DNA from: Candidatus Obscuribacterales bacterium
Lineage (GTDB): Bacteria > Cyanobacteriota > Vampirovibrionia > Obscuribacterales > Obscuribacteraceae
Assembly: GCA_019637435.1 (NCBI GenBank)
Contig: JAHBVO010000002.1
Span: 783,519 to 847,518, forward strand
Reading direction: 5' to 3'
DNA: 64,000 bases
Shown here: positions 1-9,206 of the stretch, piece after piece
Layout: every line of letters starts with the position of its first letter
Numbering within the stretch: position 1 is the first letter of the stretch
Program-made: the position numbers and the translations under genes
The notes under the pieces: generated by a model
Told to the model about the DNA's origin: nothing
What the model saw: only the letters and a program-made list of their open reading frames with translations
Databases searched by the model: none

Positions 1-481
1 TGCCGAAACCATCTTCGGGCGGCATTGTCTCAGCGCGCGTGCGAGTCAAAGCTACTGTGAGGGGATGTTTTGACTTTTCGTCATTCGCTCGCGCAACCCA
101 GCGAGCGAAGTCCGGCCATAACAAGTTATTGCCATTTAAACAATCGTTTCCATACTTGCGCCAATGTTCTTTGCAATAGCGCTCAAACAATCCCAGCTTT
201 TCCATTGCCGGATAATGCCAGATCTTCTCGGTTCCATCATCGTATCTAATGGTGGCATAAATTCGGTAATTCTCTTTGCGCGGGTCAGGTGCGAATACCG
301 CAAAGCCCTGCCAAATCCCCGTGTAGTAGATCTGTTGCGTAATCGGTTTTATAAAGAAATCTCTTGTGCGCGACCACGGCAAAACCCACAGAATGACAGA
401 CATTATGTAGAAGATGATAAACAATGTTATCACTGTCTTTCTTAACGGGCTTTCTATGGGTCTGTCAATGTGTGATTGCAT
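1..481 (-). CDS. Partial membrane-anchored protein of HTTM-associated type (3' end cut by window edge)
   Basis: Open frame that runs off the left edge; about 160 codons are visible. The ATG lies inside the end of the upstream gene (17-bp overlap), suggesting translational coupling. Residues about 13-33 form one membrane segment, followed by a soluble part with IWQGFAVFAPDPR, a DDGTEKIWHYP strand pair, FERYCKEHWRKYG and LWPDFARWVAR. I recall this pattern from proteins encoded beside HTTM (vitamin K-dependent carboxylase-like) membrane proteins; that family link is from memory. The next gene to the left would test it. Function unknown. Confidence 0.7.
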   Translation of the reverse strand, partial: MQSHIDRPIESPLRKTVITLFIIFYIMSVILWVLPWSRTRDFFIKPITQQIYYTGIWQGFAVFAPDPRKENYRIYATIRYDDGTEKIWHYPAMEKLGLFERYCKEHWRKYGNDCLNGNNLLWPDFARWVARANDEKSKHPLTVALTRTRAETMPPEDGFG

Positions 482-1280
482 CCGCGTCGCCACTAGGATG
501 TTCGCTGCCCGCGTTTACGCTTTGATTACTTGGAACGTTTGCTCCGCGAATTTCACTCGTTTCATCTGCTTTCGGAACTCCGGACCCCGCGCCTGTAATG
601 CGTCTGATCTTCCGAGGCTTCCCGACCTCGTACTCTTGAAGCGCTTTATCGACCAGAACATCAGCCGGTTTTCTCCACTTCGGCGCGTAAAAGTCGTAAA
701 TCATCAGCACGTCCTTCGCTTTTGTATCTACGGCTTGCAGATATTGGGCACGTAGTTCCTGCTTGGCGATTTCGATAGCATTAGCCTTCGCCTGCTCCAG
801 CGTGCCGCCCTCTCCGTAAAACGTGCGACCGATAACTCGATGACAGGCTGCGCTTGCCGCTTCGTGAGCATCAACAAAAACGCGTTGGCAAACTTGCACA
901 TGACCGTCTTCAAAGTCGGCGCGGCGATTTTGAATGGTCTGCGATAGCCAAACAGTAATCGGCAGTTTTAGCGTCACACGAGCCCGCGTGATTGTCGCTC
1001 TGATCTGCCACTTGTTTCGCGAAACCTGGTTTTCATCTGCAATTTCGGCTTCTAACTCCGGCTCGCAGACGTACTGGTAAACGGTTGTGGATTCTTCTTT
1101 CCCGACCTCTGCCGGGGGCAGTTTCTTATCAAAGACTTTCTTCTCTACCGTTGATGCCTCTTTGTTTATTTCGACCGGTGAGGTCTTGAAATATTTTGGC
1201 GCGACGGCAACTATCGCGATGATAACCGGGATTCCGATAATCATCAGTAGAGTTTCCATCTTGGGTAAGCCTGGTTTCAC
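465..1280 (-). CDS. Membrane-anchored protein of unknown function
   Basis: 271 residues. One N-terminal membrane helix (about residues 10-27, rich in Ile/Val/Ala) is followed by a soluble, probably periplasmic domain and a low-complexity polar tail. The first codon is GTG preceded by GAGGAAAC; an ATG seven codons later (METLLMIIG) is an equally plausible start. I recognise no family. A helix around GTLEQAKANAIEIAKQELR resembles periplasmic stress-type domains, but this is weak. It sits 61 bp behind the hybrid kinase and overlaps the next gene by 17 bp, so the three are probably co-transcribed. Confidence 0.7.
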   Translation of the reverse strand: MKPGLPKMETLLMIIGIPVIIAIVAVAPKYFKTSPVEINKEASTVEKKVFDKKLPPAEVGKEESTTVYQYVCEPELEAEIADENQVSRNKWQIRATITRARVTLKLPITVWLSQTIQNRRADFEDGHVQVCQRVFVDAHEAASAACHRVIGRTFYGEGGTLEQAKANAIEIAKQELRAQYLQAVDTKAKDVLMIYDFYAPKWRKPADVLVDKALQEYEVGKPRKIRRITGAGSGVPKADETSEIRGANVPSNQSVNAGSEHPSGDADAITH

Positions 1281-1341
1281 GTTTCCTCGAGCCCTGAGAC
1301 CGCATTTACTTTATGCCACGGAAAGTGAGCTCAAAATTCAT

Positions 1342-3417
1342 TTATTTGTTATCGGCGCGGTCTGCGTCGCACCGAGACCTGGCGAGCCAATATTCGAGTT
1401 TGGCGATCAGCTTGTCTATAATCACCGGCTTGCTGAGATAATCATCCATTCCGGCTTTCAAACAGCGCATCTCGTCACCTGCCATCGCAAGAGCAGTCAT
1501 CGCTACGATCGGCGTGCGACGCTCCGTCTGCTGTTCGTACTCTCGGATCAAGCGCGTTGCCTCGAAGCCTGAAATATCGGGCAGATTGCAGTCCATCAGT
1601 ATTAGATCAAACTCTTCGCTGCAAACAGCACTGACGGCTTCGAGCCCTGTCAGCACGCCGAGCGGTTTTAAACCAAGATTGGACAACTGTTTCATCACGA
1701 GAGTTCTTATGAGCTTATTGTCTTCAACAACCAGAATTTTTAGATCGGCTGGTAAGCGCGATTGCCAGCGGTTGATCTGGATTGTGCTGGCATCATTGAA
1801 ATCGCGCTCCTTGAGCGGCTCTCGAAGTGGAAGTGAAAACCAAAATTCTGAGCCTCGATTGAGCTGCGATGTCAAACCAATCTCTCCATCCATCAGTTCG
1901 ACTATCTTTTTGCATATGGACAGACCCAAACCGGTGCCGCCTGCGTGCCGAATTCGGGCTGATTCCAATTGCAGAAAGGGAACGAAAAGTTTTTTCTGTT
2001 CTTCATCCGATAAACCGATACCAGTGTCCTGCACCGAAAAGCGCACTGACACGACGTGATCGTCCGTTTGAATCGCCTGGGCCGTAATCGTAACCTGACC
2101 GCTGTCTGTGAATTTGATTGCGTTGTGAACCAGGTTTACCAGCAGTTGTCGAATCCGAGACGGGTCGCCCAAGAGGTGTGGTGGTAAGAGCTGATCGATG
2201 TTCGTGCTGAGCGAGAGCTGCTTTACCCTAGCGCTTTCAGCGAGGCTTTTCGCCACGTCCTGAATCAGGTCGTTGACGGAAAACGGAACCACTTCAAGTG
2301 CTAACTTTCCAGCTTCCATTTTTGAAAAATCGAGCAAGTCGTTAACGATACCCAGCAGGCTTTTGGCCGAGTCATCGATGCCCTTGCTGAAGCCAAGTTG
2401 CTCCTCGCTCAAGTTCGTGTTGGCGAGTAGCTCGCTCATTCCGACAATTCCGCTAAGAGGGGTTCGCAGCTCGTGACTGATACTGGCGACAAATGCCGAC
2501 TTCAGGGCGGATGCTTCGAGCGCGGTATCGCGGGCGGTGACCAACTGTTTAGAGGTTTCTTCCAGATGTCCGGCTTGGGTCTCTACTGTTTGACCGGAAA
2601 CATTCAGAAGTTCCTTAACGGCAGCAAGCTCCGAGCGAAGCCTCATGATTGTGGCGTTTGCGTCAGTGGGCATATTCGCCGGATCTGTGTCGAAAGTGCG
2701 TCCTCCATCAAAGCAGACCAGAGCACTTTTGATTGACATCGCAAGCGGCCTAAAAAGTTCTTCCGTATTTTGAGGAATTTGTTGCTTTGAGAAGATGATC
2801 ATTGCGAAAAGATTTCCGGAAGGTAGCATCGCACCGCATCCAATTACAGACTTGATACCGTAAGTGGTGACGAAGCTTGTTTGGTCTGGAATGAATGGAC
2901 TGCCGACAGCATCAGAGATGAAGAACAATCCGTACGGTTGATCTTCTGGTTCCAGCAGGGATGTGTTAGGACTGACAACCGACGGCACGTCAAAGTCGAA
3001 TTGGCTGAGCAGCTGTGAAACCATAGGCATGCGTCCGATCAGCTCCGGGCTTGGCAGCGGTATGACTTGATGATTTGCTGATGTCTCGCGAGCGTTCCAA
3101 TGTTTTTCTGTCCCGGCAGTCCCAAGCAAAACCATCGCTTTCATCGCGTCGGTAAACTCGAAGTCGTGGAAGCGACTCTGCGCAAACTGTTTGAGATCTT
3201 CATTCAGTTCCGAGAAATTGTGTGTTTTAAACATTCTTACCAATGCACAGCTTCGCTGCCCATTTGTGGCGTCGATAAAATGTTCGTAGAAGAATCTGAC
3301 GGTCCGACGCGCGACCTCTTCCATCGACGTGGCGGACGTGCCTAAGCCGCGCAACTCTCTCGAGCAGGAAATCATGTCCGACAGGCTAAAATTGCTGAAG
3401 TCATACACGTCGGTCAC
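1342..3417 (-). CDS. Hybrid sensor histidine kinase with C-terminal receiver
   Basis: 691 residues, cytoplasmic (no membrane segment seen). Residues 1-240 are an input region of possible GAF-like fold. A coiled linker (about 258-305) leads to a HisKA domain with the phospho-acceptor His315 in SISHELRTPLSG. The HATPase domain (about 415-530) has an N box (LVNLVHNAIKF), DTGIG and GGTGLGLS. A receiver domain (about 558-680) carries the EDN acidic pair, the phospho-acceptor Asp609 in LILMDCNLP, and SKP. No output domain or HPt is present, so phosphate must pass to a separate HPt or regulator. The first codon is GTG without an obvious Shine-Dalgarno. First gene of the leftmost minus-strand cluster. 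Confidence 0.93.
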   Translation of the reverse strand: MTDVYDFSNFSLSDMISCSRELRGLGTSATSMEEVARRTVRFFYEHFIDATNGQRSCALVRMFKTHNFSELNEDLKQFAQSRFHDFEFTDAMKAMVLLGTAGTEKHWNARETSANHQVIPLPSPELIGRMPMVSQLLSQFDFDVPSVVSPNTSLLEPEDQPYGLFFISDAVGSPFIPDQTSFVTTYGIKSVIGCGAMLPSGNLFAMIIFSKQQIPQNTEELFRPLAMSIKSALVCFDGGRTFDTDPANMPTDANATIMRLRSELAAVKELLNVSGQTVETQAGHLEETSKQLVTARDTALEASALKSAFVASISHELRTPLSGIVGMSELLANTNLSEEQLGFSKGIDDSAKSLLGIVNDLLDFSKMEAGKLALEVVPFSVNDLIQDVAKSLAESARVKQLSLSTNIDQLLPPHLLGDPSRIRQLLVNLVHNAIKFTDSGQVTITAQAIQTDDHVVSVRFSVQDTGIGLSDEEQKKLFVPFLQLESARIRHAGGTGLGLSICKKIVELMDGEIGLTSQLNRGSEFWFSLPLREPLKERDFNDASTIQINRWQSRLPADLKILVVEDNKLIRTLVMKQLSNLGLKPLGVLTGLEAVSAVCSEEFDLILMDCNLPDISGFEATRLIREYEQQTERRTPIVAMTALAMAGDEMRCLKAGMDDYLSKPVIIDKLIAKLEYWLARSRCDADRADNK

Positions 3418-3569
3418 CTGTTAATAACAAGCAATTCCAGGGAATGTCGGTCCTTTATATGTTCCATTTTAGTGACAATGGTAAACGCGAAAAAGCACGC
3501 TTGCGGTCCTCGACCGCAACTATTCTTAGACAGCGGTGTATGTAAAATTTAGGAAGAAGGGCGCCGATT

Positions 3570-4625
3570 ATGAAACGTTCTAAAATCTGCCAAAAAGCTC
3601 ACAAATTCAAGCAGTGCGCTCTCGCCGTTATGATACTAATCGTCGGTGCGATGATTGCGTCGAACGTCCTGGCTGTCCTCGCCCAGGAGGAGTCGACTCA
3701 AAACCTGTCAGGTCCTCAACGCCAGCGTTTGAGGCAATTTATTCAACGCCGACGTGCTCAGCGCGGCCGCTCCAGTGGCGAGGGCGCGAACTCCAGTCGC
3801 ATGGGCGATGGTCGGTTTCAATCTCCGAGCATTGATCCGGCTAAAGTCGATGCGCGATTTAACATTCCGTATGGTAAGGATGAGCGACAGAAGCTTGATC
3901 TTTACATTCCAAAGGTGCTTAAAGCACCGGCGCCGATTCTGGTGTTTGTGCACGGTGGTGGATGGCGCCGCGGAAGCAAGGATTTGCAAAGGTCCAAGGG
4001 AGTGAGTTATGCAGAGAATGGTATTGTCACTATTTGCACAAACTATAGACTTGCACCAGATGTGATGCATCCGAAGCAAGTGGAAGATGTTGCGGCAGCC
4101 GTCTCCTGGGCAAAACAGCACGCCACCGAATATGGTGCTAATCCTGAACGCATCTTTGTGATGGGACATTCTGCCGGTGCTCACCTGGTCGATTTGCTGG
4201 GAACCAACGACCGGTTCTTGAAGCAATACGGGCTCAGCTTGGCTGACATCAAGGGGGTTATAAGTTTAGACACTGCCAGTCTGAATTTGCTTGAGCGTGG
4301 AAAGGAAAACACACTCGAAGGAAATATGGTGGGTGACATGATCAAGCAGGCGTTTGGAACTGACCCAGAGGTACTTGCTGATGGTTCGCCGACCTTGAGC
4401 ATTAAGCCCGGTCACAGATACCCACCGTTCCTAATGTATTGTGGTGAACGACGAGTGAGCTGCGTCGCCCAACACAAAAGTTTCGAGACTGCAATGAACA
4501 GGACTGCTGGTGCCAGCGTTGTCGTTAAACCGGTGCCGCTCAGTCATGGTGACATCAGCAAAATAGCTGGCACGAACTCGACCAGTATGTTCAAAGAAAT
4601 TCTCGAATTCGTAAAGAACGAGTGA
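3570..4625 (+). CDS. Exported alpha/beta-hydrolase (esterase/acetylesterase-like)
   Basis: 351 residues. An N-terminal hydrophobic segment (about 15-39) acts as signal peptide or anchor, followed by an Arg/Gln-rich linker (50-80). The hydrolase domain starts near residue 95. HGGGW (128-132) is the oxyanion-hole motif of the hormone-sensitive-lipase/BD-FAE type, and GHSAG has the nucleophile Ser201. The catalytic His is probably in LSHGDI near residue 325. A purine-rich AGGAAGAAGGG precedes the ATG. The substrate cannot be predicted; carboxylesters of small molecules or sugars are usual for the family. Confidence 0.88.
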   Translation: MKRSKICQKAHKFKQCALAVMILIVGAMIASNVLAVLAQEESTQNLSGPQRQRLRQFIQRRRAQRGRSSGEGANSSRMGDGRFQSPSIDPAKVDARFNIPYGKDERQKLDLYIPKVLKAPAPILVFVHGGGWRRGSKDLQRSKGVSYAENGIVTICTNYRLAPDVMHPKQVEDVAAAVSWAKQHATEYGANPERIFVMGHSAGAHLVDLLGTNDRFLKQYGLSLADIKGVISLDTASLNLLERGKENTLEGNMVGDMIKQAFGTDPEVLADGSPTLSIKPGHRYPPFLMYCGERRVSCVAQHKSFETAMNRTAGASVVVKPVPLSHGDISKIAGTNSTSMFKEILEFVKNE

Positions 4626-4649
4626 AAGAAGCTGCGGTATACTTGAGCA

Positions 4650-5114
4650 ATGGAAACAGCGACGAGAACGGTAGTTACGTTCCAGACCTCGAAATTCAAT
4701 ACGACAGAATCGCGCGATTACTTCATTAATCCTGGCTGTTTCGGCGATGATTGCTGCAAATGGCTGATTGCTGAACTTGAGGCCGATGGTGTTAAATGCG
4801 ATGCCACTCCCGGGCAAGAAGACTTTGGTTGGTATTTCAATTTCGAGGACGCTCTGGGTAAATATTGCGTGGTAGGCGGCTATCGTCCTGATGATTATGA
4901 TGAAAATGTGCCAGGCGTCTGGATGTTTTGGTTGGAGCGACAGACCGGTTTCTTTAGCTCTCTATTCGGCGGTCGCGATAAGGAGATCGCCTTATCCGCT
5001 GCCGAGGCCCTTCACCGCGTCCTAAGTCGGAGTTCCGACATCAGAAACGTGCAATGGCACACAAAGAAAAACTTCGATAATAACATCGAGGATGCAGGTG
5101 CCCCTGCTCCGTAG
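4650..5114 (+). CDS. Small protein of unknown function
   Basis: 154 residues, soluble, acidic, rich in aromatic residues (GWYFNFED, GVWMFWLERQ). No signal peptide or membrane segment. It begins 24 bp after the esterase stop on the same strand and may be read through from it. Codon use resembles the neighbours and there is no overlapping competitor, so I take it as real. I recognise no family; three cysteines near the N-terminus (GCFGDDCCKW) could bind a metal, but this is only a possibility. Confidence 0.7.
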   Translation: METATRTVVTFQTSKFNTTESRDYFINPGCFGDDCCKWLIAELEADGVKCDATPGQEDFGWYFNFEDALGKYCVVGGYRPDDYDENVPGVWMFWLERQTGFFSSLFGGRDKEIALSAAEALHRVLSRSSDIRNVQWHTKKNFDNNIEDAGAPAP

Positions 5115-5251
5115 AATGTGCTGACCATGCCGGGATTGAGCGTCTCCCTGGGGCTAATGCCGAAACTGCTGGCGGTTTGAAACGACAAATTCAGCAAAAG
5201 TCCGGGGCAATTCTATATGATTGACAATGTTGAGTGCTAGGCGAGTCGAGC

Positions 5252-5968
5252 ATGAAGCTATCGAAAGAAGTTTGTCTGTCAATAGTAGTTTGTTCCAGTG
5301 CGTTGCAAGCCGCCGTTTTACCGGTCGCCGCCGCGCCCCAGCCCGGTACTTCCGGTCGTACTCAGTCGCTTCCGCAGCAAGAGTCGAAGTATTTGCAAGC
5401 CGTCGAGGCTGCCGAGAAGCAGCCGGGAGCTGGCAAAGCCAATTTAGCTGCCGCGCTGACAAAGCTCGCTGATTTTTATCGCGTAATTGGCAAAGGGGAC
5501 AAGGCTATTCCTCTGCTTGAGCGAGCTCTGAAAATTGAGCGCGAGAATCAGGGACCCTCCCGTGCAGCCCTGGTAGAGCGGCTCGCCTCCGAATTCTATC
5601 GGGCCAAGCAGTATGCGAAAGCAGAGCCCCTGTTAGTTGAGTGGCTGAATGACTTGGACAAGCAAAATCCTCCAGGCAAGCAGCGCCCATTCGATCCGTC
5701 CGTTCGAGTTCTTGTGTACCTAGGCGATACTTCGCTTGCTTTAGACGATACAGCGAAAGCCGGCAAGTATCTTGAGCGCGCACGTTCCATCTCGGAGAAA
5801 TCAGATTCAAGTGGTGGCTTAATGCCTTACAGCATGGAATTTTTGAAAACCTATATCGACTACTTGTCGAAATCTGGTCAGAAAGCGGAAATCGCTGAGT
5901 GGCAGCAACGCCTGACTACGGCTATAAATCATCGAGACCGGCAATGTCTTGGTTGTGGCAGGGGCTGA
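5252..5968 (+). CDS. Exported TPR-repeat protein
   Basis: About 238 residues. The ATG at 5252 gives a clean signal peptide (KLSKEVCLSIVVCSSALQAA, then an Ala-rich cleavage region); an upstream in-frame GTG at 5234 only adds six residues. The mature part contains helical pairs of the TPR/Sel1 type (ALTKLADFYRVIGKGDKAIP, ALVERLASEFYRAKQYAKAE). TPRs mediate protein-protein contacts; the partner is unknown. Probably periplasmic. The C-terminus (NHRDRQCLGCGRG) looks unrelated to TPR. Confidence 0.8.
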   Translation: MKLSKEVCLSIVVCSSALQAAVLPVAAAPQPGTSGRTQSLPQQESKYLQAVEAAEKQPGAGKANLAAALTKLADFYRVIGKGDKAIPLLERALKIERENQGPSRAALVERLASEFYRAKQYAKAEPLLVEWLNDLDKQNPPGKQRPFDPSVRVLVYLGDTSLALDDTAKAGKYLERARSISEKSDSSGGLMPYSMEFLKTYIDYLSKSGQKAEIAEWQQRLTTAINHRDRQCLGCGRG

Positions 5969-6064
5969 GCTGTTTCGCGCTGAGTATATAACTTTGATCA
6001 CAGTCGTTGGCCGTGCCCGCCTGGATTTGCTAAATTAGAGCTTTCCAACGGCATATCCTGATTG

Positions 6065-6841
6065 ATGAAAATCGCCACTTACAACGTAAACGGCATCACT
6101 GCTCGTCTTCCTTCATTGCTTCGCTATCTCGAAGAAAAGTCTCCGGATGTTGTCGGTCTGCAGGAGCTGAAAATAGTCGACGAAAAGTTTCCGGCTTTGC
6201 CCATCATTGGCGCCGGATACAACGTAATTTTTCATGGTCAAAAAAGTTGGAATGGCGTCGCAATTCTGGCTAAAAAGGAACATGAACTTTCAGAGGTTGG
6301 CAGGGGTCTGCCGGGTGATCCAGAGGACGTTCAGAGTCGATTTATCGAAGGCCGCGTGAATGACATTCGTGTTGGCTGTTTATATTTGCCAAACGGAAAC
6401 CCAATGCCTGGTCCGAAGTTCGACTACAAAATGACCTGGATGGACCGACTCCTGACAAAAGCCGAAGAACTTGTAAAACTCGATGAGCCGGTAGTCTTGC
6501 TTGGCGATTACAATGTGATACCAGAAAACATCGATGCCTATCGACCCGACCGATATGTTTTCGATGCCGTTTTCTCACTCGAAGCAAAAGAGGCGTATCA
6601 AGAGCTTCTCCAGCAAGGATGGACTGATTCGATTCGTCAGCTGTTTCCGGAAGAGAAGATTTTTACGTACTGGGATTATTTCCGAAATTCGTTCGCACGT
6701 GACGCCGGAATTCGCATGGATCATCTTTTGTTAAATCCGGTGCTCTCTAAACGCCTGCAAACCGGAGGAGTCGATCGCGATGTGCGCGGTTGGGAGAAAC
6801 CTAGCGATCACGCACCAACATGGATTACAGTCAACGATTAA
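6065..6841 (+). CDS. xthA: Exodeoxyribonuclease III (AP endonuclease family 1)
   Basis: 258 residues from the ATG at 6065 (a TTG one codon earlier is less likely), the normal length for XthA. Family motifs in order: ATYNVNGI (metal/phosphate-binding Asn), VGLQELK (catalytic Glu), GDYNVIPE (Asp and Asn of the active site), RMDHLLLN, and the C-terminal SDHAPTW with the catalytic Asp-His. The enzyme incises DNA at abasic sites and removes nucleotides 3' to 5' in base-excision repair. Its 3' end overlaps the longest version of the next frame, suggesting the two are transcribed together. Confidence 0.95.
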   Translation: MKIATYNVNGITARLPSLLRYLEEKSPDVVGLQELKIVDEKFPALPIIGAGYNVIFHGQKSWNGVAILAKKEHELSEVGRGLPGDPEDVQSRFIEGRVNDIRVGCLYLPNGNPMPGPKFDYKMTWMDRLLTKAEELVKLDEPVVLLGDYNVIPENIDAYRPDRYVFDAVFSLEAKEAYQELLQQGWTDSIRQLFPEEKIFTYWDYFRNSFARDAGIRMDHLLLNPVLSKRLQTGGVDRDVRGWEKPSDHAPTWITVND

Positions 6842-6888
6842 TTAGCATGCAAGAAACACTTATGAAGCAGATTATCAGAGGCACACAA

Positions 6889-7203
6889 ATGTCTGAAGCG
6901 TTTAAAAACGTCGACATCAAAATCTGCGCGACTTTGACGAATCACCCGAAATTTGGTGCTTTGCGCGACAAGATTGCTGACATAGTTTTCCTGTTCTCTA
7001 AAGAGGAAAATGGTCCGGTAACGCGCGTTGCCATCGAGTATAACGTTCGCGAACTTCTTCGCAAGTCCGGTTTTGGCGGTATGGTGCGAGTGATCTGTGA
7101 TGAGAAAAATAATCCCAAGGCAACCCGACAACACAAGCTTGTTTTGGAAATTGTCGATATGGATCAAAAGACCAGAGAACTCGAAGAGCAAAGTCGCCAC
7201 TAG
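6889..7203 (+). CDS. Small soluble protein of unknown function downstream of xthA
   Basis: 104 residues from the ATG at 6889, chosen because AGAGG lies 7 bases upstream; the frame is open back to 6820, inside xthA, with another ATG at 6847. The protein is mixed alpha/beta and charged (KICATLTNHPKFGALRDKIA, FLFSKEENGPVTRVAIEYN) without a membrane segment. I recognise no family. Its place right behind xthA on the same strand suggests co-expression but not function. Confidence 0.65.
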   Translation: MSEAFKNVDIKICATLTNHPKFGALRDKIADIVFLFSKEENGPVTRVAIEYNVRELLRKSGFGGMVRVICDEKNNPKATRQHKLVLEIVDMDQKTRELEEQSRH

Positions 7204-7264
7204 CAAATTGTTTTGACAGATCGATATAAGATTCGCTACGATCTTCCGACCTGGGAGATTCTCG

Positions 7265-8299
7265 ATGTCACAAGCCGCTACCGAACAGAAATACACGCCC
7301 GCTCAGCGTTTGAGTGGAATCGTAAATAGCTACGTCATCACTTCGGCTGTCAATGCGGTTATCCGCTTAAATATTCCCGATATTCTGGGCGATAGCGAAG
7401 TTGATATCGACGCTCTGGCGAAACAGACCCAGACAAATGCTGATGCTCTCTGTCGCGTACTGAGACTCCTTGCGTCTATGGAAATTTTTGAAGAAACCAA
7501 AGATCGCGTTTTCGCTAACTCGGAAGCAAGTCAGTCGATCCGAACCGATACTGCTGATTCGCAGCGAGCGATGATTGAGTTTATCTCTGATCCGATGCAT
7601 ATGGAACTGTACGCTGATATGCTGCCGACTATTAAAGATGGTCGACCAAGTTCCGAACACCGATTCAAGAAAAATATTTTTGATCTGTTCGAGGAAAATC
7701 CTGACGAGCAGAAGCGCTTCAACGACGCTATGTCGAATCTGTCAAAGAACGCCATTCGAGGAGTTCTAGACGCATATGATTTTTCCGGCATTGGTACTCT
7801 TGTAGATGTCGCCGGTGGTCATGGAGTATTATTGACGTCCATTCTGCAGAAGTATCCTGATATGAAAGGCGTCTTGTTCGACCTCAAGCACGTCGTATCT
7901 GGTAGTAAGATACGCATCGAGGAGTTGAAGCTGACGGAACGTTGCAGCACCGCATCTGGTGACTTCTTCGAAGCGGTCCCTTCAGGCGATGCCTATATTT
8001 TGAAACACATCATCCATGATTGGGATGACGAGCAGTCTTTGAAGATATTGAAAAACTGTCACGCAGCTATGGCGAAGACTGGTGCGCGTAAACTTCTGCT
8101 TGTTGAGATGATTCTACCAGGGCGAAATGTCATGCACCCGAGTAAGTTTCTGGACGTCGAAATGTTGATGCTGCCTGGAGGGAGAGAACGAACTGAGGGA
8201 GAGTACAGAGACTTGCTCCAGAAAGCTGGTTTCCAGCTCACAAACGTCTTTCCCACAAAAGGTCCTAACAATGTAATCGAATCCGTGCCGATAGACTGA
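7265..8299 (+). CDS. SAM-dependent O-methyltransferase (plant-type dimerising family)
   Basis: 344 residues. The N-terminal helical part (about 10-100; GIVNSYVITSAVNAVIRLNI) matches the dimerisation domain of the O-methyltransferase 2 family. The Rossmann domain has the SAM motif LVDVAGGHGVLL (about 179-190) and the post-I acidic region. The catalytic-base region reads KHIIHDWDDEQ, with a His in the position used by this family. Members methylate hydroxyls of small aromatic or secondary metabolites; the substrate is not predictable. GGGAG precedes the ATG. Confidence 0.9.
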   Translation: MSQAATEQKYTPAQRLSGIVNSYVITSAVNAVIRLNIPDILGDSEVDIDALAKQTQTNADALCRVLRLLASMEIFEETKDRVFANSEASQSIRTDTADSQRAMIEFISDPMHMELYADMLPTIKDGRPSSEHRFKKNIFDLFEENPDEQKRFNDAMSNLSKNAIRGVLDAYDFSGIGTLVDVAGGHGVLLTSILQKYPDMKGVLFDLKHVVSGSKIRIEELKLTERCSTASGDFFEAVPSGDAYILKHIIHDWDDEQSLKILKNCHAAMAKTGARKLLLVEMILPGRNVMHPSKFLDVEMLMLPGGRERTEGEYRDLLQKAGFQLTNVFPTKGPNNVIESVPID

Positions 8300-8327
8300 T
8301 CAGTAGCTGATTCACAGGCACTACTTG

Positions 8328-8705
8328 CTATTGCAGTTCATGCACATCATCTGCAGCTACTACATTTTTCACTGACGCGGGTGGCATAGAGCGAGCTGAT
8401 GTAATCGGTTCGTCTGGTACCGCTGGCGGTGTCGCCGTGTCCGCCGCTTTTGTTGTTTTCGGTAAACTCGCTCCAGGGGGCGCCAGAGGCATAGGTGCAA
8501 GAGCCGAGTCTGGTGCGGGCGAGAGCCGTTTCACTGCTCTTTTATCTGAGCTGATTGACGCGCCAGCGTCCTCGGACAGCATTGTGAATCGGTCCACAGT
8601 TTCGTCGTACATTGATTCGAACAATCTGCCAAGACTGCGCACAGACTCTGATTCCGGGGCGGAATTATTGACGACAAGACGAAGATGGCGCGGTTTCTTG
8701 CTCAC
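8328..8705 (-). CDS. Small protein with MSKKPRHLRLVV start, paralogue A
   Basis: 125 residues, GTG start with GAGG nine bases upstream. The basic N-terminus (MSKKPRHLRLVV) and a helix (LFESMYDETVDRF) match the protein at 9860-10111; the rest is Pro/Ala/Ser-rich and disordered. No membrane segment. The first 12 codons plus 7 bases upstream are identical in DNA to the paralogue. No function known to me. Confidence 0.75.
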   Translation of the reverse strand: MSKKPRHLRLVVNNSAPESESVRSLGRLFESMYDETVDRFTMLSEDAGASISSDKRAVKRLSPAPDSALAPMPLAPPGASLPKTTKAADTATPPAVPDEPITSARSMPPASVKNVVAADDVHELQ

Positions 8706-8742
8706 GAAACGAACCTCAATTGAAATTAGACCACGATCTTAG

Positions 8743-9206
8743 GGGAGATCAGCCGGCGGCGTATTAAACAAGGAGCAGTTTAGAAGCTGGATGTATAGCG
8801 CCTGGGTTGGCGGCAGGGGGCTAATGGTGGTGTGGTCGATATGTTGTGACTTTAGTTGTTCTAATCCAGTTAGCCTTCATTTGCGGAGAGGACTGTTGAA
8901 TTCAACACTACTTTCCTTTTCTGAATTCGGTAGAAAAGTAAGAGTGTTTGTGGGGAGAGCAAAATGGATTTGTGTTTACTTGCCTTACACGCGAGGCCGC
9001 AATGAATGCTTTGTGAAACGAAACGGTCACAATTTGGTGTTCTATACGAAAAATCACCAGGGTGATTTTCGCTTATGGAGGTCTCCAGATGCGTCTTCTG
9101 ACGTTTCTATGAAACTTTTGGTGCTAACATGATTTAAGTTTGCTATGACGTGCAAACTGGTGAGTTGTTTATTCAAGCCTCGGGAAGCAGATTTTAGGAA
9201 TCCATT
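8743..9206. other. 464-bp intergenic region with a palindrome
   Basis: Between the divergent start of paralogue A and the gene at 9207. A 113-codon plus-strand frame (8791-9132) has no ribosome site or protein-like composition and is probably not a gene. The region holds the palindrome at 9052-9069 and, further on, GTGCTAACAT, possibly a -10 region for the gene at 9207. Nothing else is visible. Confidence 0.5.
9052..9069. repeat. Palindrome AAAATCACC(A)GGTGATTTT-type
   Basis: Near-perfect inverted repeat with 9-bp arms (AAAATCACC / GGTGATTTT) and almost no loop, too tight for a hairpin terminator and more like a protein-binding site. A very similar palindrome lies at 23839-23860 upstream of another gene. 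Confidence 0.5.

Noticed and set aside
8791..9132. 113-codon plus-strand frame
   Set aside because: No ribosome site, odd composition (many Trp, Cys, Arg), and it contains the palindrome; treated as intergenic.
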